Shown here in pieces: positions 34,252 through 46,661 of a DNA stretch of 64,000 nt (its first letter is position 1; every line of letters begins with the position of its first letter). This DNA comes from Branchiostoma floridae (Eukaryota > Chordata > Leptocardii > Amphioxiformes > Branchiostomatidae). Location: NCBI RefSeq assembly GCF_000003815.2, contig NC_049992.1:18180957-18244956 (forward strand), in the 5' to 3' direction. The translations under genes were made by a program, and so were the position numbers. The notes under the pieces were generated by a model, which saw only the letters and a list, made by a program, of their open reading frames with translations, was not told the origin of the DNA and made no database searches.

Positions 34252-34894
34252 GTTCCGGATAATGTAGATTCAGCACAGAGCTCCACATTCGTGGAATATT
34301 TGTGGTCTTTTTGTGGACCATTCCACTTCATGGAGTGGAGAGGGGTAAAAATGATGTTGCAGAAGGAAAGGGACATGGATATGTCTTCTTCTTCTTTGTT
34401 TTTGAGGCAACCAACTTCAACTATGTTCAGGATAATGTAGATATAGCACAGAGCTCCACATTTATGGAATATTTGTGGTCTTTTTGTGGACCATTCCACT
34501 TAATGGGGTGGAGAGGGGTAAAAATGATGTTGCAGAAGGAAAGAAACATGGATATGTCTTCTTCTTCTTTGTTTTTGAGGCAACCAACTTCAACTATGTT
34601 CAGAATAATGTAGATTCAGCACAGAGCTCCACATTCATGGAATATCTGTGGTCTTTGTGTGGACCGTTCCACTTCATGGAGTGGAGAGGGGTAAAAATGA
34701 TGTTGCAGAAGGAAAGGGACATGGATATGTCTTCTTCTTCTTTGTTTTTGAGGCAACCAACTTCAACTATGTTCAGGATAATGTAGATTCAGTACAGAGC
34801 TCCACATTCATGGAATATCTGTGGTCTTTTTGTGGACCGTTCCACTTCATGGAGTGGAGAGGGGTAAAAATGATGTTGCAGAAGGAAAGGGACA
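34252..34894. repeat. Tandem array, period exactly 173 bp, 3.7 units
   Basis: GTTCCGG/GTTCAGG starts lie at 34252, 34425, 34598 and 34771, with no indels between units. Only a few substitutions separate units. The last unit breaks at GGGACAT, where the next element begins. Since 173 is not a multiple of 3, the repeated open frames shift and are artefacts. Confidence 0.95.
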
Positions 34895-34988
34895 TAGCCT
34901 GGAGTCCAGTCTTGTTCGCTTAAGTCCGCTCCCTACGGTCAGGTAGCGACTTTTGGGACTAAAGCGAACAAGGCTGGACTCCAGGCTA
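34895..34988. mobile_element. 94-bp inverted-repeat element ending the 173-bp array
   Basis: TAGCCTGGAGTCCAG...TTGTTCGCTT and its inverse form stems of about 27 bp with one mismatch around a short centre (CTCCCTACGGTCAGGTAGCGA). The array does not resume on its right side, so it either marks the array boundary or the remainder was deleted. Confidence 0.8.
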
Positions 34989-34999
34989 AAGCAAGGGAG

Positions 35000-35327
35000 A
35001 TTGAAACTGTTAACTGTATCTTCATCAAAAAGTATGTGGTCATGTAGTATATCAATTTTGAAGTACTGAAACACAGTTGTCTCTTTGCCTGTATATTAGC
35101 ATATCTTATCTCAGCAGAGTTTTGAATGATTGATGACATTTTGAAAATCATAAGTCTTGGTATGTAAAGAAACCATTTACTCTATTTCCATAAAAAGTAT
35201 CTAGTCCTGTAGTATAGCAACGTTGGAATACTGTTGTCTCTTTGCCTCTATATTACTATTAGCATATCTTATCTTGGCAGAGTTTTGAGTGATTGACATT
35301 TAGAAAATCGTAAGTGTTGGGAGGTAA
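35000..35327. repeat. Tandem duplication, two units of about 165 bp
   Basis: Both units share AAAAAGTATNTNGTC, TGTAGTATA, GTTGTCTCTTTGCCT, ATTAGCATATCTTATCT and GCAGAGTTTTGA, in the same order. Moderately diverged. Confidence 0.85.
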
Positions 35328-35977
35328 AGCTGAAACCAAGGTGTTGGGGAACTGGAACATTTCAATCCTTCATGCTGAATTTTTCAGTGACATCCCTGCC
35401 CATTGGGCATATTCTCCTGCTGGAACTGAATACCAAACTCTTGTAGCATTCCAGCTGCAAAACTGTACTAGATGTGACAGCTAGCTCAGAAAGATCGAGA
35501 AAAATATATAGACGAAAGTGGACTTGGCATCTCAAAATGTAGAGAATCTGTCATGAATTTTGTTACCCTGTGGTTAGAATAGTTGACGAAATCTAATAAT
35601 CTACACCCTTAAACTTATGATTAACACGAATTGCTTCACTCCAGTCAGGTGAAATTGAGTGTCTACCTTTCAGTCGTTATTTCGGTTGGATTTTACATGT
35701 AGTTGGAGGATTTGCGTTTCAGGAAAGTCACACCTCAATAATTTGAAGAACCCAACATGTTTATCAATAAGAGTAGGGATCTATCCAGTGGATACAAAAG
35801 TGGTGTGTTATGCCTTATGTGAATTTACTCTTCATAGGTGATACAAACAACAGCCTGATTAAATTTTGCTTATAGCAGCCCACCCAACATCCGCTGGGCT
35901 CTGTGAGGCTAGTTACAGCCCTGGACAGCAGAGTTTGTTACACATACTAATGCGAACAATAAACAGACATGAATGGA
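35328..35977. other. Unique non-coding DNA
   Basis: No gene recognised. Confidence 0.4.
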
Positions 35978-36222
35978 AATACTGTAAATGCAGAAATGTT
36001 CGCGTTGGATTAATGTTCGCGGTTTTCGCGGTGACCACTTCACCGCGAACTTAAAGCGGTGACCCCTTCACCGCGAACTTAAAACCACCGCGAACATTTT
36101 TCTATAATGGTATTAGACTGTAGTCTATGGTGTTACCGCGAAATTAAAATCACCGCGAAAAGTCCCTTTTCCAGCTACCGCAAAATTAAATCCCCGCGAA
36201 CTTAAATGCATTTACAGTATTT
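35978..36222. mobile_element. CCGCGAAC-word element
   Basis: The termini AAATACTGTAAATGCA and TGCATTTACAGTATTT are perfect 16-bp inverse copies. The words CCGCGAAC, CCGCGAAA and GTTCGCGG occur nine or more times, with AACTTAAA between them. This makes the interior locally CpG-rich in a CpG-poor neighbourhood. No reading frame. A decayed copy without CpG words lies at 38.0 kb. Confidence 0.88.
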
Positions 36223-36701
36223 CATTGTTATTATTTATCAGGAAGTTGTAAACATTATCTTTCTAACCAGAGCCTCCTGTGTACATGTAATATGTCCCTA
36301 ATGAGTGGATTTAGATGCAGGCAATGTTTGCTGATCCACAGTAAATTGTCTGGAAGCCAGGCACTCCACATTTATGACAGACATTGTACAGCAGCCCTGA
36401 CCTATCTTATCAGGGAGTTTTTCCTTTGCTGACAGCCCAGCTTCAGTGGACGTCTGTCCTGCTAGCCTACATGTAGATGTCCTAGAAAAACTAAGAAATC
36501 ATACTCCTCTCAGCTTGGTGCATGTAGTAGGCTTCCAGCAAGACTAAGAAATAGATATATCAAATTTTAGTTATTATTCTATTAAGATTTGCCATATTTT
36601 GTGGAAGGATTGGCATAACTATCGTCTTTTCATAATGCCAACCCAACCTGAGACCAAACTCAACTGTGAGGTTTGATCCATGCACACTCTGACTAGTCTG
36701 A
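36223..36701. other. Unique non-coding DNA
   Basis: Nothing recognised. Confidence 0.4.
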
Positions 36702-37070
36702 GGCACGATCTACACACAGTTTTTCCCGATATCGGCGAGCCTACAACCTCTCGCCGACAGCTTTTTTTCATCGTCTAGATGGAACTACTAATAAGTACTA
36801 TATCGCCATTACGATTATCGGGAAAATTTCTCCCGAAAGGTCCGGGCCATTCGTACAATACCTTACCGATAGCTTAGCAGGGGTCCCCAAAAGCTTCGCG
36901 CGCGTGTAGATGCTTCCCGACTTCGGGAAGGCTCATTAGCATATAACGCCATGTGGAAAATCGCGCTATATGTTTATGACTGCAAGCACCATGGGTGTCC
37001 GGCCCCCTACGTTCTAGATCCCTCCCGACATCTCCACAGATATCGGTAAAAACTGTGTGTAGATTGGGCC
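36702..37070 (-). mobile_element. Harbinger-like MITE, family M1, copy 3
   Basis: A complete element, inverted relative to the copies at 4.3 and 14.3 kb. Flanks are TGA (36699-36701) and TAA (37071-37073), an eroded TWA duplication. A 117-codon minus frame runs partly through it and carries no domain. Confidence 0.85.
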
Positions 37071-37123
37071 TAACTCTCCTCAAACATAGGACCTTCGTTT
37101 GATGTCCTATCAAAAGGTTGTCC

Positions 37124-37258
37124 CTAACCAAAGCTAGGTACATGTACTTTTTTGTACTTATCTTCACTTGATTGAGGTGAGGAAAGTCGTGTAAAGTGCC
37201 TTTCCCAAGGGCCCAACATCGGGGCATGGTGGGGGGATCAAACCCAAGACCCAGCCAA
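37124..37258 (-). mobile_element. tRNA-derived SINE, truncated copy
   Basis: The minus strand gives a box-B-like GGGTTTGATCCCCC followed by GGGCCCTTGGGAAAGGCAC and TTTACACGACTTTCCTCACC, as in the copies at 28.3 and 60.2 kb. Box A is lost and the tail is cut. It lies about 50 bp from the M1 MITE. Confidence 0.7.
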
Positions 37259-40199
37259 AAGATATTTGTTATCTTTACTTTATCAGAATGTGTCTACCAC
37301 ACTCCATTCCATTCCTTTTGATCTGTCCCTAAATTGTATGTCATTGTGTACAACACATGCCTTCCCATCACAGTGTTATCATTATTGGATGGTTGGTATT
37401 TTGAGCACTGTAATCCCAATGCTTTTAATGCCATCTGTTAGCATTTAGAATTTTGATTGTACAGAATTATGCAACGACGCACTTACTAAAATTATGAATA
37501 AGTTGAACTTGAAGTCTTTTGGTAGAGAATGCCCAATGATGTACATGTTACTTACATGTTTATGAAAATGTGGACTTTTGCATTCAAACACTGTGATTGT
37601 ATTGTCACATTAACCACTTATGGTCTATAACAACAAAGCCTTTTGCAATTTGAGGGACTCAGGACTCCTGTTCTTGAGGAAATGGCATTCTTCAGAATAT
37701 ATTGGTGCCCAAGGGCATAATATCAAGGGAAATCTATGGGCACCTTTAATTTCATTGACCCCATTCTTTTATATGATTTGTCATGATCTATTTGACATCT
37801 GGCGACATAATTTCTAATCAGGCGCCCTAAAATGTTCCCCCGTGGATCGGGAGCAATTTTGTGCCTTTGAAAGCGGGCTGAAACAAATCAAATGCAGGGG
37901 GTCTCCTTTTGTTTAGACTGGCTGGGGGTAAATATTTGCATTTTCTGGGACAGTGCCAATTTGTTACCCTTTTTTCCTTGGCGAAACATGTGTACTGGAG
38001 AGCATTACCTCTAAGTTCCGTACCGTAAATTGTGAAATGTTCCTTCTGATTTTACGTTCGCTTTCGTTTAGCGATGACCTCTCTCTTACATGTTGCATAA
38101 TTAATTATATTATAGTTATTTCGACTGCAGAATTAAAACGTAGCAAACTCCTCCTTCCCCCTCCTACTACAAAATTAAGTCCCCGCTAAGTTAAATGAGT
38201 TTAACAAGGTGACCTAAGCTCATATATTTAATAATAACTGCACAGAGAAAATTTACAAGTTCTGTTGGCTGTCCTTTTTTATAACCCCTCCCATGGGGCT
38301 TTGCAGTCTGGTCAGATGTCTCCCATAAGGCATTGCAAACTGCCTACTAGCTTTTCAGACCAATTAGCTGGCCAACCTGGGTGGTGAACATCTCATTAGG
38401 TGTTTTACTGTGGATTGCTTTACGGTTTCTTTTTATTGTTATTTTAGTATGTGGCACAACTCTTTGTGGAAATAAAGAAAAATTGTAGATACTGTAATTC
38501 ACTTTGTCTTCTCGGTGCCAAACTTGTTCTCTGAACTAAATGTTCATGGTGGTAGCAGGTGCATGTAAAAAAGAAGTCACTGATTCATTTGTTATCGGTA
38601 ATGATAAGTTCACATTATAGTCGTTACATGTTCTGTGCATCTTTCAGGTTTTTAATAAGTTGAAGAACATTTGAACATGCACCTCTGCTTGGAGCTTGGA
38701 TGCTACCACCAAAGCACTAATGAACACCACAGAAACTTGAAATCTACACTACCTTCCTCATATAGTCTCATGTTTCTCCGTGAAATTGTGAATTTCATGT
38801 CTTGGTGGCCTTGCACTGGTGTTTTACAAGGCAAGGTCAAACTGTAAGGGGGAGAGTGGGGGAGGGTGGTGAGGGGATTTCTGGTGCTCCTGGCATGTGC
38901 TGAAAAGTAATTCCAGAAGTGTGCACCTGACCTTGTCTTTCAGGGTACTGTAGATCTGGAAATATTCACAGTGGTTTTATGTTTGTAAGTTTTGTTGGTG
39001 GTCTCTTCACTAGCTGTGATATCATGACATTGCGAATGATACAGATTTCATGTACATCTGTGTGCTTACAACTAATTAACCTATATTAAAATCACTGCTA
39101 TTGCCTCCCTTTCTCCGCTATCATGAAATAGTTCTCTTGAAGTTTGAGAAATTTACGGTAACAAAGACATGATCCAATACTAGAGTTATGCCTTAGGTCA
39201 AATGTATATTTGAAAGGTATTCATGAAACTGATTGGTATATAAAGTTCCTTGTTCTTTTTATGCCTTAATGAGCTCTTAAAGAAGTTTAAAACGGCCAAT
39301 TAAGAAGCGTAAACTGGATGATTTGGTCACTTACAAGGTACAAAGCGCCCATCAAGGGCCAGACAAAAGTCTCACAAAGTAATTGGGGTGAAGATTTGGG
39401 CAAGTGTTCTGGGATCTGAGCTCAAGTGGAACAGTGTGTTTGCCATCCTCAGGAGAAACTTTGTAAATCCTAGTTGGTCAGGGATATGCCCTTTCCATTA
39501 TCCTTTATAGGTTAAGTAAATGGAAGGCTAGATCAAGCAATTAGTAGTAAGGTTTAGTGGATATTGGTTGGGAGAAAGGCTTCTGAACTTAAAATTAGGT
39601 TGGATATCCCCTGTGTCACTTTAATACATATACCATTAGCTTCTCATCCTTCTTCCACTTGTGTGGCTTTTTCAATTGCTGTTGCAAAGGTTTTCTTTGC
39701 TGGAGTGACGTTTTGTCTTGTAACATAATGATTGATACGAAGCGCATGATGTAGAGATTTGGTTGCTTTAGACAAAGGATAAATGTTGTGTCTGAGGGTG
39801 GCTATCTTAAGGTGGTTTATTCTCAATATGTACAAGAGATAAATGTATATTTACCTGATGGCTGTTTTACATTCCTTAATTTTATTGTAGTGGACTGTGG
39901 AGTAGTGGTCAAGTCTTTTGGTAGATACGGTATACAATGCTATATAGATTTCTAAAGCTTAGCCTTTGATTTGAAGATATTTTGACTCTCAACAATGGGT
40001 TGTGATAGTTTGACAGATACTATATACATGTAACGTGAAGCGTATGGTCGATATGATTTGTGATGTATTTTTCTAAAGCCTTTGGATATGAATTTACTAC
40101 CATCAATGGCTCACCACAGCTATACACGGACATAAGACAAACTATATCATCAAGACTTAGTTACCTTTGCCAGAATGGCTAAGGTTATGTTTTAGGCTT
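37259..40199. other. Mostly unique non-coding DNA
   Basis: No exon was recognised. At 38018-38200 a decayed CCGCGAAC element can be seen (ACCGTAAATTGTGAAATGTT at the left, ACAAAATTAAGTCCCCGCTA at the right). ACCTCTGCTTGGAGCTT at 38691 is one instance of the dispersed motif. The remaining 2.5 kb shows nothing. Confidence 0.45.
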
Positions 40200-40500
40200 G
40201 TGAGTCTGTCTGTCTGTCTGTTAACAGTATAACTCGAGAAGCCTTGGATGGATCCCGATGATATTTGGTAGGTGGATAGGGGTCGGGAAAACGAAGGTCA
40301 AGTTCGATAATGGGCCCCCTAGCGGCTTGCTAAGGTACTGCAGCAGAACCTCAATATTTGATATCTCGTGTTCTGGACATGCTGTGGTTATGATTTTTGA
40401 GTGGTAGATAGCCCTTGAGGCAGAGAGTAAGTACTATAAGTTTAGACCCCCTAGCGGCTTGTTTGGAGCTGCAGTCGCCGATTTCCTTTCAAACTTTGGA
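40200..40500 (+). repeat. CTCF-like-core repeat (family G), two copies
   Basis: GTCTGTCTGTCTGTCTG leads into GGGCCCCCTAGCGGCTTGCT, TAAGGTACTGCAGCAG and TTTGATATCTCGTG. A second GACCCCCTAGCGGCTTGTTT follows at 40445. The first core (40314-40325, minus strand CCGCTAGGGGGC) fits CCRSYAGRKGGC, and the second differs in the last base. Confidence 0.65.
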
Positions 40501-41340
40501 CGAGAATAACTTGAGAACGTGTTGATGAATCATCACGATTTTTGGTATGTAGATAGCCCAAGTAACAATGTACATTATGAAATACTAATTATGCAAATCA
40601 GGAACTAATTTACATAATTAATGAGGAAAGTTTATAAATCCACTGCATTTCATGATAGGACTTTCAAACTTGTCACATGTATAGATGAGAAAGAGAGAAA
40701 TATCAATGCATGGTAATTATGCAAATGATGACCTCATTTGCATAATTAATGAGAAAATATAAACGCATTGATGGATCGTCATGGTTTTTGGTATGTAGAT
40801 AGCCAAAGGGAAGACTTACATGATGGAATTCTAATCATGCAAATCAACAGCTAATTTGCATAATTAATTAGGAAAATGTGTAAATCCACTGCATTCCTTT
40901 ATAGGACTTTCAAACTTGTCACATGTGCAGCTGAGAAAGACAGAAATATCAATACAAATTAATTATGCAGATGATGATCTCATTTGCATAATTAATGGCA
41001 ATATGAACGTGCTGACGGATCGTCATGATTTTTGGTATGTTGATAGCCTAAGTAAAACGTTACATAATGAGATACCAGTTATGCAAATTAACAGCTAATT
41101 TGCATAATTAATGAGGAAAGTTGATAAATCCATTGTATTCCGTGATAGGACTTTCAGACTTGTCACATATGTAACTGAGAAAGATGGCAGAGAGTAAGAG
41201 GTGTATGTTTGGGTCCGCTAACATCTTTTCTTGAACTGCAGGAGCCGGTTTAGTTTCCTACTTTGAAAGATAATAAGTCAAGAAGGGATTGAATGGATCA
41301 TCATGATTTTTGGTATGCTGACAGCTTAAGTGATGCTTGA
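40501..41340. repeat. Tandem array, period about 245 bp, 3-4 units
   Basis: TTTGGTATGT recurs at 40541, 40787 and 41031, and a decayed form at 41309. Each unit contains ATTTGCATAATTAAT twice, GGACTTTCAAACTTGTCACA and GAAAGA(C/G)AGAAATATCAAT. The ATTTGCATAATTA words are octamer/homeobox-like, but their number follows from the repeat. One unit happens to translate as YADDDL; see rejected items. Confidence 0.88.
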
Positions 41341-42591
41341 TACAATTTAATATTAGTATGTAAATAGGGATCTAATTTGTATAAGCAATGGCAAAATGTT
41401 ATGAACCAACTCCAGGCATATAAAATAAAATATAATGAGTAGCACATTTATGTCTTCAGACATCCTTCTACATAACAAACCTGGTTTATTTGGCAAAGGT
41501 ATGTTTAGTGTTATGCCAATTCCCTGTTAAACATTGTAACAACGTTTAACTGGTACAATGTATTTTTGTAAAGCCTATGAAGATATTTTGACTCCCAACA
41601 AAGGTCGGTACCAGCTAGACAGAGTGAATTCTTGTGGGGGATAGAGAGGTTACGGAGGCGGCTGCCAGGTCAGGGGATGGCATACCAGGGCAGCGACCAG
41701 GGGACGCCACAGAAATAACATGCATTCTGCCCCAACACTTCCATGGATGGCACCATATATTCGTGTTGTGCTGGTTCACGATTTGGCTGGAGTTTGCTGA
41801 GGAAAGGAGTTTGCCGTGGAAAGGGGTTTCGCCCCATCTCAAACTTCCCAAAAATCCATTGCAAAAAAACTTCCATGGATGGTACCATACATTCGTGTAC
41901 AACCTCTGCACTGGAAATTGGTGATTTCTTTTGCACAACCTGAATGTCTCTTAACTGCTGACGTTTTTATGTCTGTCAGACATCTTCCTCAGAATTTCGA
42001 CTGGAGTAAGTCTGCTTCTCGCTGCTTCTCTCCTATGTTCTACCAACCTGATGAAATTATTCTCAGAAACCTCTGCACTATGAATATGATAAGGGAGATA
42101 GCAGTTCTCTTCCTAGCTCTAGATATTACCAGCTCTGTCAGTTTGATGGGGTAAAGTCTAGGGAGTCAGCGGACATGCTTTCCTTGAAATTTTAAATCTT
42201 CAACCATCTGAAACAATATTTTATACAAAAGGCAATATCTTATACAAACCTCAATTTGTTTATTAAGTTTTTGTTACACTGGAAAAAATTTTTACCTGAC
42301 TAACTTTGCACCAGCCCTCCCTCCAGTAAATAATGTACAGTGCCTTACTGGGCAGCTTTAGGGTCAGTGTTTGGTATGGGAGGGCAGCAGAAGGATATGC
42401 TGAGCATGCTGATGGACATAGAGGATGGCACCAGGGGTATGAAGGGATGAATGTGATAGAGATATGAAAGCAAGCGGTGGTCTTGTCGAAGCAGAGAGGT
42501 CAGAAAAGATGGCTGTAGGGTCGAGGTGAAATATGTAGCAGTTGAGTTCTAGCCATACCAATGGTACTACTGACCACCGCTTTATAAATTA
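41341..42591. other. Mostly unique DNA with one 30-bp direct repeat
   Basis: ACTTCCATGGATGGCACCAT (41737 on) recurs at 41869 with two changes, including the following ATTCGTGT. Between them GGGTTTCGCCCCATCTC gives a small inverted region. It may be the ends of an unknown element in direct orientation. No gene. Confidence 0.5.
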
Positions 42592-42760
42592 GGAGAGTCT
42601 GCATGGGGGAGCGGGGGTGTGGTCCTGACAAAGGTTTTCGGCAAGTTAAAAAAAATCCTCTACATATTATTACGCTAAAATTATGGAAGGCAATTAACGA
42701 GTTACATGAATAAGATGGTTTTCGCTACAAGTTATATGGGAAATATAATTTTGAAGAGAA
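42592..42760 (+). mobile_element. MITE family M4, decayed copy
   Basis: GAGAGTCTGCATGGGGG at the left, then CTCTACATATTATTACGCTA, GGAAGGCAATTAACGAGTTA and ATAAGATGGTTTTCGCTACA follow the order of the copy at 50.9 kb. The right terminus is lost. Confidence 0.7.
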
Positions 42761-43186
42761 ATGTATTTGATTACCGAAAAATATGATATCAAAGTTTATT
42801 GCATATCGTGCCCGGAAGCAAGTGAACAACAATTACAGATTTACAAGCAGAAAGGGAGTACAGCAGACGATATAGATTAAATCAACTGTGTTCAATAAAA
42901 GCAAGTTACAATTTCGCAAGCTAAAATGATTAAGACTAATAAATTATAAGAATCTGATATTTGAGGCACTGGATACTGGACACAACTTTCAGGTCAGGGA
43001 CCCATGTAAGGTCATAGTTCAACTGTAAAGGTCAAGAAGGGTCAGGCATGGTAATGCATATTGATGTACTAACAAGTGCATACTGTCAGGTGTATCATAC
43101 AAGTATTATGTTGTCAAGACAAAATGAATGCCTGTGGTTATGGTTAAAGGAACAACTCGCTGTATGGTCACGCTTCAGTATAAAGG
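42761..43186. other. Unique non-coding DNA
   Basis: Several isolated AGGTCA half sites lie in 43000-43060 (CAGGTCAGG, AAGGTCATAG, AAAGGTCAAG), not in a canonical direct repeat. No gene. Confidence 0.4.
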
Positions 43187-43630
43187 CCCTGCATAAAATG
43201 ATAAGACTACTAGAAAATATCTAACTTCTAAGGCCCTCAAAATACCAGGAGCCGTGAAATAGACATTAATTTTGATTAAAGTAACTTTCTATAGACCTGC
43301 ATAAAATGAAAAGACTATGCAACACACCCATACGGATTGACATCTACTAGAAAATATTGAAGGCCCTCGAAATACCAGGAGCCTTGAAATAGACATTAAA
43401 GTAACTTTCTATAGCCCTGCATAAAATGAAAAGACTATATATGCAACACATCCATACAGATTGTCATCTACTAGAAAATATTAAAGGCCCTCGAAATACC
43501 AGTTACTTTCTATAGTCCTGCACAAAATGAAAAGACTATGCAACACATCCATACAGATTGACATCTACTAGAAAATATTGAAGGCCCTCGAAATGCCTTC
43601 ATACAGACGTTAAAATAACTTTCTGTAGGA
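43187..43630. repeat. Tandem array, four units of about 95-120 bp
   Basis: Units start at CCTGCATAAAATG (about 43188, 43297, 43417 and, as CCTGCACAAAATG, 43518). They share AAGACTATGCAACACA, CATCTACTAGAAAATAT, GGCCCTCGAAATACCAG and TAACTTTCTATAG. Units 1 and 4 are internally deleted. Confidence 0.88.
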
Positions 43631-46600
43631 GGGGTTGCGCCTCTATTGTCTGGGAAAACATCAAAAAGAAAATGCCGCAAACACAGGATTTCTTAGGGAT
43701 TAACTAGGGTCAGGTAGCACTTAGAAAAAAATCCACCCCATGGCTAATCACACATCAAAGAAAAAATATTTGACATACATGCTAACTGTTGCTTGTTAAT
43801 TCTATGTGTAAGAGGTGTAGATAAGATGTGGGTCAGGACTTGTGAGGTCGGGGGTCAGCCATCGGCATGAAAAAGGCGAGACCCCCACATACCAGACATA
43901 TTGATTGGCCCGTTGACACCTCTTGACATGCGCATGTGGGCATGACTGGCGGCATGATTGTTTTGAATGGGGTTATGATATGGTTTGGACCTAGCCGCCA
44001 CAGGGTCATGATTCCATGGGGTGCTGAAAAGAAAACAAGAAATACCCTACAATTTCTACCCTAATTCTAAGCTTTTGTATACATATGATATTCATAACAC
44101 CGTTGTATGTACATGTGTATGCATGTTAAACTTATTACATTCATATACAGTTACATTATAGTCATGATTATGTAGTTTGCTTGAAACGAAAACAAAAAAT
44201 ACCTGACAATATCTAGCCTACATGTACCACCCAGCTTTTCTCATATAATAGATATGATATGATATTAATTGTACTTTTTACTGTATTATACATTTATGTG
44301 TACATGTACATGTACAGTATATGCTTGAAAACTTATATTGTCTTTCAAGCCATCTTTACCCACTGCATTAGAATAGTGATTATTTCAGAGTCATCTTTGT
44401 CATTGGAAAATTTTGATGTTCATCCTAGACTGATCTTTGTAGTTTGCAAAATGATAAAATTAATGTAATATTCAGTGTGTAGGCACCATGCTATGATACA
44501 TGTTTTGTCTAGGTTGTCTTTCAATGATGATTCTTTTGTTTGTTTTTCTTGTCAACGTGTTTACATGTTTACATGACACACTTGCTGACGGATGTCCTTA
44601 TTCTTTTTATTCTCCATGGCTGGTGTTTGCCGATTATGATGTGCTGTGATGTGATGTGCTGAAAAACTCCTGGTATCCTCTCAACCATGCTGACGCTGAT
44701 ACTTGTTCTACTGAAATAAACAGGTGTGTATATTTTGATCATTAACCTGGGAAATACTTTGGCTTTTAGACATATGCCTTTGGAAGTACTGTATACAAAA
44801 TTATGTTGTACAAGCAAACACATGCACACAAACACACACACTTACATCCATACAAACATACGCACATATGCATACAATCGCATACACACACACACATACA
44901 CAGAGAAACACACACACACTGCAGTGCCATAGAAGTTTTCAACACTTGGTTGTCAAAATTCCATACTTGAAAAGTCTTCTTGCTAATCTAGCATTCATAC
45001 ACACATCATGGTTTGACACCACACTTTTCCATCTCGCCATGCTTTTCTTAAACCACTATCTCAATGCAGTATCTTAGTAGAATGTCAGACTTACTGTCCT
45101 TTTCAGTATCACTCCGTACAGTGATGGTCAAGTTCATATTTTAAACATTGCACAATCTAGTACCATACACCTAGATTTAGTGCCCCTTTGTTTTCTTTGA
45201 TTTTGTACTTGAAGACTTTCTTATGATAAGATAAGAGCCGGTAAAGCAGTAATGCTATAAAGAGTCCTTATTGGATAATAATGTGGGGGGTTTAACAGTA
45301 ATACTTGTGCATTAGGTAGAAAAGCTTTGTAATAGACTACAGGGCTAAAAGGGATAATGGACTTTCTGTCCAAGGGCACTATGTCCTTCCCTGCCCAATA
45401 CACGATAACGCTGTTACGTGTTAGCTTTGCAATAAATCGGACAAATTGGACCGACTAGTCCTATTTGGTAAGATATTTGAGGACCAAATGTCTGAACTAT
45501 CTTTCGCCGCCACGCATCAAATTATGATGCAAGCGAACGATTGATTGAATGAGTCCAGAATTTGCAGAAAGATACATGTAAGAGTATTTTTGCAGCTGAC
45601 ACTGACTGTCAGCTGCTTCATTCTGAGATGTTTTCATAAGTGAAAAATGTCTTGAACCTTTGCCATCACCACTTAGACAGCGGCTTTGTTCTGTCCATGA
45701 ACCAAATTAAGAAAGTTGCAGGTCTCTTGTTGTGGGGAACAGGAGAATCTTTGTGAATGTGTCTGAGTGTAAGGGGACACCAGGAATGGGGTAGCCATGA
45801 CCTTGCGATGGGGGGAAGTGGGCGCTCGGGGGATTACGGTAATCCCCAAGCCTATTATGGCGGAAGATTGGATTCAATAATCGTGGCCTGCGCTGTGAGG
45901 GGACGGCTTAGGGGATACAGAGAGGGGAAGAGCCTGAGTGGGAATTAAATGTTCCTGGTGCCAAAACAAAAGCTGCTTGTACTACATGTAAGGAGGATAA
46001 TGGATCATCCAACTTGGAGTTGATAAAGGGGTATAGATACGTTGCAGTATACTAGGTACAATGTACATGTACAATTTGATTCAGCTAGAAGGATTGCGAG
46101 AAACAGAAGAATTTGATGTAAGCGATAACAATGAGCACTGGGAGCACAATAAAATATACCTGTTTTCTAGTTTGAAAATTGATAAATGACAAATCCGTAA
46201 TAATGAAAGAAGTTGGTCAGTCCCCAAAGTATGACAAGTGCGGTCAGTCGAGGAATCTCAGAAGGTTTTGCTCATTTTCCCAAATGTAAATTTTTGTGCT
46301 CCGGTTGCATAATATATTTTGTCTCTCATCATTGTCGCCTATAGATGTAGACGTATATGTGTATGTACGTATGTCTGGTAAGATGATGGTATGTCTGGTA
46401 AGATGATGGTAGTGCTCTAGTGGTTGTAAGATTTGTCATCACAGTTGTAACTCAGAAGTATGAAATGAAATGCAACACATCAACATCCCTTAAGTACAAT
46501 GTACATGTAGATAAGGAACTTGTGTAGACTCTCTGGTCTATTCATACAACTGCACGGGGGCCTCGCCACAACACAAACTTTCAACCAAGCACACCGCGTC

Positions 46601-46661
46601 ATCAAACCCTTGTCATTTCAATAAGTGTTGGGTCCTTTTATGTGTAGAGGTTTGACGCTAA
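43631..46661. other. Mostly unique DNA with microsatellites
   Basis: No exon was recognised. ACATGTACATGTACA runs occur near 44300, a CA-rich tract (ACACACAC, ACATACACAC) lies in 44816-44925, and a 20-bp motif (ATGTCTGGTAAGATGATGGT) is repeated twice near 46370-46411. The stretch near 45750-45950 is G-rich and contains the palindrome GGGGATTACGGTAATCCCC. Confidence 0.45.

Noticed and set aside
34302-34923. Repeated open frames with GVERGKNDVAEGK
   Set aside because: They come from the exact 173-bp array. 173 is not a multiple of 3, so frames overlap and shift.
40916-41098. A YADDDL peptide resembling the reverse-transcriptase YxDD box
   Set aside because: It lies in one unit of the 245-bp tandem array. 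The neighbouring unit reads YANDDL at the same place, and no other reverse-transcriptase motifs flank it. It is a chance translation of ATTATGCAGATGATGATCTC.
44816-44925. CA-rich tract as a Z-DNA or regulatory feature
   Set aside because: It is an interrupted microsatellite of ordinary length. Nothing else supports a function.
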